A program made the translations under genes and the position numbers. A stretch of DNA of 64,000 nucleotides from the NCBI RefSeq assembly GCF_001465835.2, contig NZ_CP013661.2:1542501-1606500 (forward strand). The letters are read 5' to 3'. Below the pieces are notes generated by a model. It was not told where the DNA came from. It searched no databases and saw only the letters and a list, made by a program, of their open reading frames with translations. This document shows positions 32,807 through 42,166 of this stretch, one piece after another (the stretch's first letter is position 1; each line of letters opens with the position of its first letter). The stretch is from Planococcus kocurii. GTDB taxonomy: Bacteria; Bacillota; Bacilli; Bacillales_A; Planococcaceae.

Positions 32807-33954
32807 AGTCGGTAGCCTCTCTCCTGCTGTGCTTCGTATTGCTCGATTTGGTAATTACAACCCTGTAAAATCGCTGCAAATGCATCAACGACTCGGCTGT
32901 CGAACAAGCTCCCTTTACAGCGCTGCAACTCTTCCACTCCCGACTCGAAAGAAGCACCTGCGCTATAAGAACGCGCTGTGGTCATGGCGTCAAATGCATC
33001 GGCAACTCCAACGATTCTAGCAAACAACGGGATGTTTTCGCCTGCCAAGCCATGCGGATAGCCGGTGCCATCAAGTCGCTCGTGATGCGACAACGCCGTT
33101 TCAATGGCATGAACCATGGCTTCTTTTGGTTCGATATTGGACAAGATATCTGCACCGATCACCGTATGTTGTTTAATAGTGGTATATTCATCCGTTGTTA
33201 GTCGTTCAGACTTTCTTAAAATGTTGTCCGGTATACCGATTTTTCCGATGTCGTGCAAAAGAGCGGCTTTGTATAATTCTTCACAGCTTTGCGCATCCAT
33301 TCCGAGTTTTTCGGCAATCCACAACGAATATTTCGCCACTCGCTCTGAATGACCCGCTGTATATGGGTCACGCGCATCTAGTACTTTCGCCAGTGTTCGT
33401 ATCATGCTGAGCAACATGCGCTGCAGTTCGTCGTACATTTGGCTGTTGTGGAGTGCCAGCGCCGATTGGTTGGCAAGTGCTACTGCTAAACGGATGTCTT
33501 GTTCGGAGAAAAAAGCGATGTCTTTTTTGTTTAATAACTGCAAAGCACCTAGCACCTTGCCTTTCACTGCTAACGGAACGGTGATCATCGACTTGGTGAT
33601 AAAGCCGCTCGAGTCGTCTACACGATTTGCCCAGTTTGGATGCCATGCGACGTTTTCGATCAACTCGGCTTTGCCTGTTTCGATCACTTTGCCGACAATG
33701 CCTTCATCTCTCTTTAATTCGATGTTGAGAATATCCGCTGAAGAAGGTCCGTACGCCGCGTCCGCTTTGATCGTTTGGCGCTCTCCGTCCAGTACCCACA
33801 AGGTTCCTGCTTCGGCTCCCACCACTTGTACCATCTGCAGCAAGATGCTTTCCAGCACTTCACCCATTTCCAAGTTTGAATTGAGCTGCTTAGAAGCTTC
33901 CAGTAACATCACCAGTTCGCGAACTTGGGATTCTAACTCTTTTAGTTGTGTCAT
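32803..33954 (-). CDS. GAF-HD-GYP c-di-GMP phosphodiesterase
   Basis: This 383-residue cytoplasmic protein has a short coiled coil, a GAF domain (about residues 20-175: LEASKQLNSNLEMGEVLESI, EAGTLWVLDGERQTIKADAA), and an HD-GYP domain (about 185-375). Catalytic motifs are visible: HSERVAKYS, LLHDIGKIGIPD, HHERLDGTGYPHGL (the GYP motif), and VGVADAFDAMTTARSY. All metal-ligand residues appear present, so it probably degrades c-di-GMP. GGAGG lies 6 bases before the ATG at 33954. It heads the operon with DUF3307 and the cyclase. Confidence 0.9.
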   Translation of the reverse strand: MTQLKELESQVRELVMLLEASKQLNSNLEMGEVLESILLQMVQVVGAEAGTLWVLDGERQTIKADAAYGPSSADILNIELKRDEGIVGKVIETGKAELIENVAWHPNWANRVDDSSGFITKSMITVPLAVKGKVLGALQLLNKKDIAFFSEQDIRLAVALANQSALALHNSQMYDELQRMLLSMIRTLAKVLDARDPYTAGHSERVAKYSLWIAEKLGMDAQSCEELYKAALLHDIGKIGIPDNILRKSERLTTDEYTTIKQHTVIGADILSNIEPKEAMVHAIETALSHHERLDGTGYPHGLAGENIPLFARIVGVADAFDAMTTARSYSAGASFESGVEELQRCKGSLFDSRVVDAFAAILQGCNYQIEQYEAQQERGYRL

Positions 33955-34167
33955 GAACTTCCTCCGATAGCTGATCCGAATCAAAAACATTTTATTTTAG
34001 GTTGCATCTATTGAATTCATGCGTTTCGCCTGCTAATTTGCATCCTTTTTAGGAAACCAGTAGAAAAATTTCGTTTTTCACTGGACTCCGTCTCTTTGCA
34101 CCGGCGAGGCGATGATGAAAAGTTCGTTTCCTTCGTTCACTATCTATCGTTTTATTGTTTCTTGTCG

Positions 34168-34196
34168 ATCATAGCGCGGAATTTGCCATTATGCAA
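34168..34196 (-). promoter_or_regulatory. SigA-type promoter of the HD-GYP operon
   Basis: TTGCAT (34191-34196), 17-base spacer, TATGAT (34168-34173) on the minus strand, about 210 bases before the HD-GYP start. The long leader shows no known riboswitch but contains a short hairpin near 34060-34085. Confidence 0.6.
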
Positions 34197-34261
34197 TATT
34201 ACCCAAATTATTTTATTTTTCTTTACTCAATTTGACATTCTTAGTAATTCGGCTTAAAAAA

Positions 34262-34294
34262 ACCGCAACCTCTCCGATTTTGAGAGGTTGCGGT
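34262..34294 (-). terminator. Intrinsic terminator downstream of the NCS1 permease gene
   Basis: A perfect 13-bp stem (ACCGCAACCTCTC / GAGAGGTTGCGGT) followed by a run of T on the minus strand, about 125 bases after the permease stop. Confidence 0.88.
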
Positions 34295-34420
34295 CGTGTT
34301 TGCTATTTTTTCCCACCAACTGCCGCACCTTCTCGGACGTTAAGCTCGAGCCTTTTTGCTTGAGCTCTTGTACTTCCTTCTAAGTGGAAATAGACGCTTA
34401 CTTATTGCTTCTACTAAGCT

Positions 34421-35851
34421 TTAGATTTTTGATTCGGCAATCCAATCTTCTTTCGGAATATCGGTTGTTTCTTTTTTCAAATAATAACGGCCTTTTGTAG
34501 CTACCGCTAAAACCACTGTTAAAATCGAGGCTAAAACCAATGCGAAAAATGCGGCTGTGCTTTGCAGGAAAGTTCCCATGTAGCCGAGTGCTGCGATTGT
34601 TCCGATGGCAGTTGGCACGAGCAATGACACGACGCCGACTGGATTCCATTTGTATAGATTTTTCTGCCTCGATTCGTAATAGCCCGGACCGATGTTCAGC
34701 CATTTTTTGACGACCAATGCGTCCGTCACTAAAATCGAAGCCCAGCTCATCAGCGCCACACCTTGGAACGTCATTGCCGTATCTAAATGGTCAACGATTC
34801 CGCCAAGCATGAGCATCATCGCGACGACACCTGAGACCACTACCCAAAAACGTCGCCCGGGTGTAAAGCCAAACATATTTTCAAAAAAGCTCGATAGGGA
34901 TAGTGAGCTGCTGTAGATATTGGTAATGTTGATGCGGATTTGCGTCAGCATCGTAAACAATACACCGCCAAGTCCGAGTAAGACAACAATGTAAATGCCA
35001 GGATTTGATTCACCGAGTGTTACGCCAAACCAAATACCGAGACCACCCATAACCCCGAAACAGAAAATCTGCGGAATAAACCCAATAGCAATAGAGCCGA
35101 TTTTCAAATCTTTTGGCTTTAAGAAACGCGCGTAATCAGAGGCGATCAACGCCGTTAATCCCATAATGCCATGTTGCATACCAATACATAACAGCAAGGC
35201 CGTTCCACCGATTTGGACACCTTCTGGCATATACGTCCAAAAGTTGCCATCGTACGTAGATGTGTACTTGGACGCAACGACGATGGCCACTATTAAGAAT
35301 AGCGCAAACAATGGCAATGACCATTTTTGCAATTTATCCAATTGTTTAATGCCAAACCAATTTAACGGAATGACAACTGTTCCAAATACAACGATCAAGA
35401 GCCATGTGGGGATGGCGAGGAAATAAGCATGGACAGCAGTGACCAAAATCATGCCTTCAAACGCACAATACATGATAAAGTTCGATGCGTAGATTAAGGA
35501 AGTTAACGAGGCCCCGATGTAACCGAACCCTCCGCGGGATAGTAAATTGACGTTCATGCCGGATTTGGCCGATAGGTAAACGATGATGGTTCCGAGGATG
35601 CCTGCGACGAGTATCGCGTAGATGGCGGAAATGATGGCATTGGCCGCTCCAAATTGCAAAGCCATGACACTTCCCATTTGGAAGTAAAAAATAGCGGTTG
35701 CGATGCCGAACGTAATATTGGTGATACTCAACCAGCCCATTTTACGTTCTTCGCGTGGAACACGGTCAAACGTATAATCGCCTGTGGATTCATCTCCATA
35801 GCTTTTTTTCTTGCCAATCAATTGTTGATCTGCGGTAATCTCAGATCTCAT
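34421..35851 (-). CDS. NCS1-family purine/cytosine permease
   Basis: This 476-residue integral membrane protein with about 12 helices has the family N-terminus (DYTFDRVPREERKMGWLSIT) and motifs NLLSRGGFGYIGASLTSLIY and LIASDYARFLKPKD. It imports a nucleobase or related compound (cytosine, purine, allantoin or hydantoin type); substrate cannot be told from sequence. A single gene with its own terminator; neighbours give no metabolic hint. Confidence 0.85.
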   Translation of the reverse strand: MRSEITADQQLIGKKKSYGDESTGDYTFDRVPREERKMGWLSITNITFGIATAIFYFQMGSVMALQFGAANAIISAIYAILVAGILGTIIVYLSAKSGMNVNLLSRGGFGYIGASLTSLIYASNFIMYCAFEGMILVTAVHAYFLAIPTWLLIVVFGTVVIPLNWFGIKQLDKLQKWSLPLFALFLIVAIVVASKYTSTYDGNFWTYMPEGVQIGGTALLLCIGMQHGIMGLTALIASDYARFLKPKDLKIGSIAIGFIPQIFCFGVMGGLGIWFGVTLGESNPGIYIVVLLGLGGVLFTMLTQIRINITNIYSSSLSLSSFFENMFGFTPGRRFWVVVSGVVAMMLMLGGIVDHLDTAMTFQGVALMSWASILVTDALVVKKWLNIGPGYYESRQKNLYKWNPVGVVSLLVPTAIGTIAALGYMGTFLQSTAAFFALVLASILTVVLAVATKGRYYLKKETTDIPKEDWIAESKI

Positions 35852-36279
35852 TTAATCCATTCCTTTCGTATTCAGTTTTTACTGTCTTTTGGAAAAGATA
35901 GTAGTTTGTCTATTTCCGTTCATTTGTAAAAGAAAAAGGGACAGGAGAAGGGCATCGAAGCTTGTACATCACTCATAAAAAGACAAAAAAACGAATTTTC
36001 TCCGCTCAAGAGTGTTGCTGCAGCGGAAAGAATCACGTTCCTTCCTATTGTAACATAACAGTTGTACGCTTTCTGTTTTTCTACAACCGACCCATCTGAC
36101 CGATTCAGCTCCCCTAAACGGATAAAGCTCTACTTCATAGAAAAAAATCGTTTTATGACTACTGTTAAAGAAGATTTTTTTAGCAATTAATGTATATTTT
36201 TGTGCTATGATGTGTAAACAATCCCTTTAACACTGACTAGCTTTATTAAATTTTTTATAAAGGAGACCTTGCTTACTCC
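35852..36279. promoter_or_regulatory. Divergent promoter region, permease and GGDEF-EAL gene
   Basis: This gap holds the promoters of two divergent genes. For the plus strand an extended -10 (TGCTATGAT, 36203-36211) lies about 70 bases before the GGDEF-EAL start, without a good -35. On the minus strand I see a CCGCT...AGCGG hairpin (about 36012-36037) but no clear promoter or riboswitch. Confidence 0.5.
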
Positions 36280-38085
36280 ATGGACAATTTTTCACTACCC
36301 ACTCATTTTTTAGTCCTGATGCTATCAATTGTTTTTATTTTTTTGCTGATTTCACTGTTTGTCTATTTACGGAATCGTCAGGATTTTAACCTGAAGGCTA
36401 GCTCCGCTGAATCAGAAAAGAAATTTGAATCCATTTTCGAATCGACGACAGATGCCATCATTGTAGCTGATCAAATAGGTACCATTCTGCAATGGAATTC
36501 AGGTGCTGAATCCATTTTCGGTTACAGCAAAGAAGAGGCTCTCGGTTCTAATCTTGAAATCATTATCCCCGGGTCCTTTGTAGCAGCACACCAAAAAGGC
36601 TTACAACGCTATATTGACACTGCTGTTCCGCGCGTGATTGGTCAGCGACTTGAATTGATTGGTGAGCGTAAAGATGGCAGTGAATTTCCGATTGAAATGT
36701 CTCTCAGCACATGGAAAACCGATAAAGTTGTCTTTTTCGGCAGCATCATTCGCGACATCACCAAACGACGAGATGCGGAAGAAAAAATTCACAGCCTTGT
36801 CTACAAAGATTCCTTAACCGGTTTACCCAATCGGCGACTGTTTAATGACCATTTGGTTTCGATACTTAACGTCGACAACAAACAAAACTTCGCTCTGCTG
36901 TATATCGATTTGGACCATTTCAAAATGGTGAATGACACGTACGGCCATTCTGCAGGAGATCAATTGTTAATGGAAGTGGCTACGCGTTTTCACACCATCG
37001 CACATGAACATGACACCATTTCGCGGTTAGGCGGAGACGAGTTCATTATGTTATTGCAAAATACAGATAAGGCCGAAGCGGCAAATCATGCGCGCATGAT
37101 TTTAGAGCTCTTTAAAAAACCTTTTCGTTTCCAGCCGGAAGAATTATTTGTCACGCCTTCTATCGGCATCAGTGTGTACCCAGCTGATGGAACCGATTTG
37201 GATACTTTAGTAAAAAATGCAGATATCGCGCTGTATCAAGCAAAAGCACGAGGCAAAAACAATTTCCAGTTTTTCACAGAAGACATTAATCAATCGGTTT
37301 TAAGAAAGTCTAAATTGGCCATTGATTTGAGAAAAGGCTTGGAGCATGAGGAATTCTTTATTCATTACCAGCCACAAATTGATTTGAAAACCGAACGACT
37401 AGTTGGCTTGGAAGCTTTAGTTCGCTGGAATCACCCGGAATGGGGCACAATTTCACCTGCTGAGTTTATTCCGATTGCTGAAGATACCGGAAGCATCGTT
37501 CAACTTGGTGAATACGTCTTGCGTCAAGCTTGTCTACAAAACAAAGCTTGGCAACGAGCAGGATTGCCGAAATTTCGTGTAGCCGTCAACATTTCTTCTC
37601 ACCAGTTTTCGCAATCCAATTTGACGGAAACGGTCCATGCAGCATTAATAGATTCGGGACTTGAACCTCGTTATTTGGAACTCGAACTGACAGAAAGCAT
37701 TATTCAAAGCTCTTCTACAGCTATTGCGACGATGAACGAACTAAAAACCATGGGCATTTATTTGTCGATTGATGACTTTGGCACCGGTTATTCGTCGCTT
37801 CGTTATTTGAAACTATTCCCGATTGATACGCTGAAAATCGATCAATATTTTATTCGGAATATTATTACCGATCTAAAAGACGCCGCACTTGTCGCGACTA
37901 TCATCCGGATGGCTAATGACCTTCAGTTAAACGTCATTGCTGAAGGTGTTGAAACAGCTGAACAATTTCAATTTTTGAAACAAAAACAGTGCAACCAAGC
38001 GCAAGGGTACTACTTTAATCGCCCGCTGCCTCCTACAGAAATTGAACGACTTTACCGACCTGCACAATCGTCTTCTCACAGTTGA
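36280..38085 (+). CDS. PAS-GGDEF-EAL c-di-GMP signalling protein
   Basis: This 601-residue protein has one N-terminal membrane helix (about residues 9-30), a PAS domain (48-170, TTDAIIVADQIGTILQWNSG), a GGDEF domain and an EAL domain. The GGDEF catalytic motif is intact (SRLGGDEFIMLL, about 247-258). The EAL domain has GLEALVRWNHP, ELELTESII, DDFGTGYSSLRYLK and AEGVETAEQ, all expected catalytic residues. It may act as either c-di-GMP synthase or phosphodiesterase. It ends at a strong bidirectional terminator. A good candidate to influence the flgB riboswitch. Confidence 0.93.
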   Translation: MDNFSLPTHFLVLMLSIVFIFLLISLFVYLRNRQDFNLKASSAESEKKFESIFESTTDAIIVADQIGTILQWNSGAESIFGYSKEEALGSNLEIIIPGSFVAAHQKGLQRYIDTAVPRVIGQRLELIGERKDGSEFPIEMSLSTWKTDKVVFFGSIIRDITKRRDAEEKIHSLVYKDSLTGLPNRRLFNDHLVSILNVDNKQNFALLYIDLDHFKMVNDTYGHSAGDQLLMEVATRFHTIAHEHDTISRLGGDEFIMLLQNTDKAEAANHARMILELFKKPFRFQPEELFVTPSIGISVYPADGTDLDTLVKNADIALYQAKARGKNNFQFFTEDINQSVLRKSKLAIDLRKGLEHEEFFIHYQPQIDLKTERLVGLEALVRWNHPEWGTISPAEFIPIAEDTGSIVQLGEYVLRQACLQNKAWQRAGLPKFRVAVNISSHQFSQSNLTETVHAALIDSGLEPRYLELELTESIIQSSSTAIATMNELKTMGIYLSIDDFGTGYSSLRYLKLFPIDTLKIDQYFIRNIITDLKDAALVATIIRMANDLQLNVIAEGVETAEQFQFLKQKQCNQAQGYYFNRPLPPTEIERLYRPAQSSSHS

Positions 38086-38114
38086 TGCACACCTAATGAG
38101 CGAGTTAATGAAAT

Positions 38115-38152
38115 AAAGCCACGTCCCGCAATAAATTGCGGGACGTGGCTTT
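38115..38152. terminator. Bidirectional terminator between GGDEF-EAL and rsbR-like genes
   Basis: A perfect 17-bp stem (AAAGCCACGTCCCGCAA / TTGCGGGACGTGGCTTT) with a 4-base loop, between convergent genes. Confidence 0.93.
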
Positions 38153-38165
38153 ATTGTTGTTTCAG

Positions 38166-38984
38166 TTATTTCACGCTTTCTAACGCTTGCTTTACAGTCG
38201 CATAGGTCTCCGCATCAAGCATATCAATGCCGCTGTGGACGATGGCTTGAACCAAGTCAGGCCGCAATCCCGCAATAATCACATGAATTCCCATCAACCG
38301 GAGCGTTCCTCCAATTTGTTGGAGAGACTGCGCAATGTGGTCATCGATTGTCAAGACACCTGAAAAATCTGCAATGACGTGATTGGTGTCCATTTCTGCA
38401 ATTCTTGGAATGACGTTGTTCATAATATGCGCGATTCGGTAACTATCCATTACCCCAATTAGCGGCAACACGACGACGTCTTCTAAAACCGGTACAATCG
38501 GTGCTGATAAACTGATTAGCTCAACGCGCGTTTCTGCCTGATGCCTTTCAGTAAGTCGTTCAAATGCATAAAAGGTCTCATTTAAACTAACATCTAACAT
38601 AGCATTGATCGCTTTGATCGCTTTCATGCTCTCGACAACAGACAAGTCGAATTGCAAACTGAGACGTGTAAAAATCTCTGAAAACACTTCACGCGTTACC
38701 GGATAACGAATAACAATTGCTGAAATTTGCCCTCCTGAAGAAACTTGAATTTCAGCATTTTTTTTGCTCCATTCGATTAAAGCTTCTGGCACTTCAACTT
38801 GTTGACCTTCAAGAAGAGAGTAACCAAAAAACCCAAGCAATTCAATGTACATTGCAGTTGCTCGTTCTCTTTCCCAATCCGGAATATCCAAGCTCGCTTC
38901 TTGCATCACTGAATCGACTACTTCTGCTGACAATAGTTCAGCGTTTTCACTTATGTATTTGGAAAATTCTTTAAAAGAAGACAT
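38166..38984 (-). CDS. RsbR-family stressosome protein (STAS domain)
   Basis: This 272-residue protein has an N-terminal non-haem globin-like sensor half (1-150) and a C-terminal STAS domain (about 158-270). The STAS part shows VLPLIGVMDSYRIAHIMNNV and VIADFSGVLTIDDHIAQSLQ, then the RLMGIHVIIAGLRPDLVQAI strand. The Thr in VLTIDD is at the position phosphorylated by RsbT in RsbR proteins. No rsbS/rsbT lies beside it, so it is a stand-alone paralogue of the stressosome that activates SigB. Confidence 0.88.
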   Translation of the reverse strand: MSSFKEFSKYISENAELLSAEVVDSVMQEASLDIPDWERERATAMYIELLGFFGYSLLEGQQVEVPEALIEWSKKNAEIQVSSGGQISAIVIRYPVTREVFSEIFTRLSLQFDLSVVESMKAIKAINAMLDVSLNETFYAFERLTERHQAETRVELISLSAPIVPVLEDVVVLPLIGVMDSYRIAHIMNNVIPRIAEMDTNHVIADFSGVLTIDDHIAQSLQQIGGTLRLMGIHVIIAGLRPDLVQAIVHSGIDMLDAETYATVKQALESVK

Positions 38985-39115
38985 CTATCTCACACCTTTT
39001 TCTTATATTGCTTTGATTATACCATTGGGCAGGGAGCGGATAGAAATTTAACCACTACTGTGTGGAGAATTTTTGAAGTAGTGTTTTTCAAAAATCTAGC
39101 TAAGCTCATCAACTC

Positions 39116-39157
39116 AAAAATGCCCCCTTCGGATTTCCATCCGAAGGGGGCATTTTT
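39116..39157 (-). terminator. Intrinsic terminator after glmS
   Basis: Stem AAAAATGCCCCCTTCGG / CCGAAGGGGGCATTTTT, strong and T-flanked on both strands. Confidence 0.9.
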
Positions 39158-39241
39158 GAGTAGTTCATGAAAATAGAAAGCCAAACAGCTAGGCTCACCT
39201 GCTAGAGGCTGTCAATCGACAGTTAATGCATTTAACACGCT

Positions 39242-41044
39242 TTACTCAACCGTTACCGACTTCGCCAAGTTACGCGGCTTATCAACGTCACAGTCGCGGT
39301 GAAGCGCTGCGTAATAGCTGATCAGCTGCATTGGGATAACCGATACTAGCGGTGACAGCAATTCGTTTACTTTCGGCAAGACCAGGCTATCACCTTCTTC
39401 TTGTAAGCCTTCCATCGAAATGATGCACGTGTGTGCCCCGCGTGCCGCTACTTCTTTAACGTTTCCACGGATGTTCAAGTTCACCGCTTCTTGCGTGGCA
39501 AGTGCGATAACCGGTGTGCCTTCTTCGATCAAGGCAATTGTTCCGTGCTTCAATTCGCCACCAGCAAAACCTTCTGCTTGGATATACGAAATTTCTTTTA
39601 ATTTCAATGAACCTTCAAGTCCCACGAAATAATCCATGACACGGCCGATAAAGAAACAATTGCGAGTTGTCGACAAGAATTCCGTCGCAATTTGTTCCAT
39701 TTCTTCTTTTGAATCGACTTGTGCTTGAATCGCATTTGCAACAATTCCTAGCTCTTGAACCAAATCAAAACCGATATCAATGCCGCGTGCTTCTGCCGTT
39801 ACAGCAGCTAAAATCGACAAGACCGCGAGTTGTGCTGTATACGCTTTTGTTGACGCAACCGCAATTTCAGGACCTGCAAACAACAATAAGGTATGGTCAG
39901 ACTCACGTGACAACGTAGATCCTGCAACGTTTGTAATGGTTAACGATGCGTGACCCATTTCTTTGATCTTCACCAATACTTGACGGCTATCCGCTGTTTC
40001 ACCTGATTGCGAAATAAAGATGAACAATGGTTTTTCCGATAGCAATGGCATATTGTAGCCAAATTCGCTTGAAACATGCACTTCAACTGGGATACCCGCT
40101 AATTTTTCAATATACTCTTTGCCAATCAATCCTGCGTGGTAGCTCGTACCCGCCGCGATAATGTGGATGCGGTCAGCTGCTTGCATCGCTTCTAGAATTT
40201 CTGGTTGGATGGTCAATTTATCGTGTTCGTTTTGGTATGCTTGAACGATCTTGCGGACAACCGCTGGCTGCTCGTCAATTTCTTTCAACATATAATGTGG
40301 GTATGTGCCTTTTTCAATATCGCTCATATCGATTTCAGCAGTAAATGGCATACGGCTTACCGATTGGCCATCCAACGTTAAAATATCGACGCTGTCCTTA
40401 CGAACGATGACGATTTCTTTGTCCATTAATTCCACAAACTGATCTGTTAATTGCAGCATCGCCATAGCGTCTGATGCGATAACGTTAAAATCTTCACCCA
40501 GACCGACAAGTAGCGGGCTCTTGTTTTTCGCTACAAAAATTGTTTGTTCTTCTTCTGCGTCTAATAACGCAATGGCATACGAACCTTTCAGTAAAGTTAG
40601 TGCTTTACTGAAAGCATCTTGTGTAGACTGGCCTTCTTCAACGAATTTCCCAATCAATTGAACAATGATCTCGGTATCCGTATCCGACTCCATTTCCACA
40701 CCAGCCAAATAATCGCGCTGAATATGATGATAGTTTTCAATCACACCGTTATGCACAAGTGTAAAACGGTCCGATGTATTTTGGTGCGGGTGCGCGTTGG
40801 CACGTGTTGGCTTGCCGTGTGTCGCCCAGCGTGTATGGCCGATTCCTGTAGAACCCATAACCTCTTCGTCTACAACGCCACGTAAATCAGCAATACGTCC
40901 TTTTTCTTTAAACACTTTGACGCCACTGCCGTTACGAACCGCAATTCCAGCTGAATCATAACCGCGGTATTCTAAACGCTCTAAGCCTTTCAACAAAATT
41001 TCCTTTGAATCATTCTCACCAATATATCCTACTATTCCACACAT
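39242..41044 (-). CDS. glmS: GlmS, glutamine-fructose-6-phosphate aminotransferase
   Basis: GlmS (600 residues) makes glucosamine-6-phosphate for cell-wall synthesis. The start at 41044 gives [20 protein letters not shown] with the catalytic Cys directly after the initiator Met; GGAGG is 9 bases upstream. Glutaminase domain (1-240): [32 protein letters not shown]. Two SIS isomerase domains: [31 protein letters not shown], and the end [16 protein letters not shown]. Expression is controlled by a glmS ribozyme in its leader. Confidence 0.98.
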   Translation of the reverse strand: MCGIVGYIGENDSKEILLKGLERLEYRGYDSAGIAVRNGSGVKVFKEKGRIADLRGVVDEEVMGSTGIGHTRWATHGKPTRANAHPHQNTSDRFTLVHNGVIENYHHIQRDYLAGVEMESDTDTEIIVQLIGKFVEEGQSTQDAFSKALTLLKGSYAIALLDAEEEQTIFVAKNKSPLLVGLGEDFNVIASDAMAMLQLTDQFVELMDKEIVIVRKDSVDILTLDGQSVSRMPFTAEIDMSDIEKGTYPHYMLKEIDEQPAVVRKIVQAYQNEHDKLTIQPEILEAMQAADRIHIIAAGTSYHAGLIGKEYIEKLAGIPVEVHVSSEFGYNMPLLSEKPLFIFISQSGETADSRQVLVKIKEMGHASLTITNVAGSTLSRESDHTLLLFAGPEIAVASTKAYTAQLAVLSILAAVTAEARGIDIGFDLVQELGIVANAIQAQVDSKEEMEQIATEFLSTTRNCFFIGRVMDYFVGLEGSLKLKEISYIQAEGFAGGELKHGTIALIEEGTPVIALATQEAVNLNIRGNVKEVAARGAHTCIISMEGLQEEGDSLVLPKVNELLSPLVSVIPMQLISYYAALHRDCDVDKPRNLAKSVTVE

Positions 41045-41099
41045 AATGTAATTCCTCCATTTGTCTAAGTCAAATAAGCGTTTGCTCTTACGCAAACAC

Positions 41100-41267
41100 C
41101 TTTGTTTTGAGCCCATCCATCTTGTTGTCCAATCGATCACTCGACTGTTTTAAGAATAGACATAACGACCAGGCTTCATGGCCGGAAGGGATCCGCCGAA
41201 ATCTCGATACTCCTTCTCCTCGTCTACTGAAGATGACTTGTCCGTCCATTTCTTCAGTACAGGCGCT
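41100..41267 (-). ncRNA. glmS ribozyme
   Basis: The leader contains the glmS ribozyme core in order. It has the cleavage site A|GCGCC (G1 at 41266) and a P2 stem ACTGAAGA...TCTTCAGT. It then has GACGAGGAGAAGG, GTATCGA and TTTCGGCGGATCCC with TTCCGGCC. It self-cleaves on binding glucosamine-6-phosphate, giving feedback on glmS. The exact 3' end is not certain. A GTTTGC-GTAAGA-GCAAAC hairpin follows at 41079-41096. Confidence 0.92.
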
Positions 41268-41330
41268 ATAATTGTTTTCCTCGCAGCTACTTCGATCCTC
41301 CTTTTTCTGCGGTCGTAAACCAACTCTACT

Positions 41331-41359
41331 ATCATACAGTGTCCACACAATCCCGTCAA
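41331..41359 (-). promoter_or_regulatory. SigA-type promoter of glmS
   Basis: TTGACG (41354-41359), 17-base spacer, TATGAT (41331-41336) on the minus strand. Transcription would start about 60 bases before the ribozyme cleavage site. Confidence 0.82.
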
Positions 41360-41519
41360 TTAAAGCAAATAGTTATTTAGGTCTATTTCATCATTTTTTT
41401 CCGTATACTGGTTGATTTATCTGTAAAAATACATTTTCAACACTTTACAATTTTGATGTAAATCAAACAGTTGGTAGGTTTATCGCTTTTTAAAACTCTT
41501 ATGGTTCTCCAGCCACGAG

Positions 41520-41641
41520 CTATTCTGCAAACTAGCTCCGCTTTCCTGCGGGCTTGCACCGAACTAACTCGGGCTATGCGCCCGAGTGGATTTCGGTATT
41601 TCGCTGTCCCGCGGGAGTCTCCGCTAGTTTGCTCCATAGCT
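41520..41641. repeat. GC-rich intergenic repeat, copy 8 (type A)
   Basis: Begins CTGCAAACTAGCTCCGC and ends CTAGTTTGCTCCATAGCT; includes an internal AACTCGGG-CTATGCG-CCCGAGT hairpin and GGGAGTCTCCGC. Between glmS and glmM. Confidence 0.78.
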
Positions 41642-41799
41642 AGAGAATTGAGATCGTACGGACGCGGGGGTCTCAGAATCCGAACCAGGAAACCGACTCG
41701 CTTCACACCGTTCAACGATCCTGACACTCGATTAAATCCGTTAGAAGCGAACATACAAACGGCTGCGATGCGCCTATTTTTTCTGTCGGGAATCTCAGC

Positions 41800-41935
41800 A
41801 ACTGCTTGAAGTGCAAGTGCTCGACTCCTGCGGGACCAGCGCGTGGCGAAGACCCTGGAGCGAACACAGTGAGTGAAGCGGCTGAGGCCGTGCCCGCGGA
41901 AAGCGAGCACTGGAACGGAAAGCAGCCACCCTTAT
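41800..41935. repeat. GC-rich intergenic repeat, copy 9 (type B, inverted)
   Basis: Contains CGACTCCTGCGGGACCAGCG, GAAGACCCTGGAGCGAA, GAAGCGGCTGAGGCCGTGCC and GCGGAAAGCGAGC, the reverse-complement order of copies 3 and 5. Between glmS and glmM. Confidence 0.75.
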
Positions 41936-42123
41936 GCTCATTCCCCATGCTCATTCCTTTGAAAAACAGAAAAATGCTTGACCACAGATAAGAAAGCGTC
42001 CGTCTATTATGCTTTCTTCGTTTCTCTCTTTCCACTCATTTACCCCAAAACTCGATCATAGAACCAATCTGACAAAAAAGCTTCTCCAATTACGGTTATC
42101 CAAAACTTTCTAAACAAACAAAA

Positions 42124-42147
42124 GTCCGTAAGCAAGATGCTTACGGA
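42124..42147 (-). terminator. Intrinsic terminator after glmM
   Basis: TCCGTAAGCA / TGCTTACGGA stem followed by CTTTTGTTTG on the minus strand. The rest of the 41360-42166 gap holds only repeats 8 and 9. Confidence 0.85.
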
Positions 42148-42166
42148 TTAGGACTAGTTGATCTGA

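Noticed and set aside
34300..34420. Small gene after the permease
   Set aside because: Only short hairpins and a terminator; the reading frame there is antisense shadow of the permease end.
35930..36060. Purine riboswitch before the permease gene
   Set aside because: A hairpin is present, but the conserved purine aptamer loops are not seen.
41437..41910. 157-residue reading frame on the minus strand between glmS and glmM
   Set aside because: It lies on intergenic repeats 8 and 9 and has no protein-like pattern or ribosome binding site.
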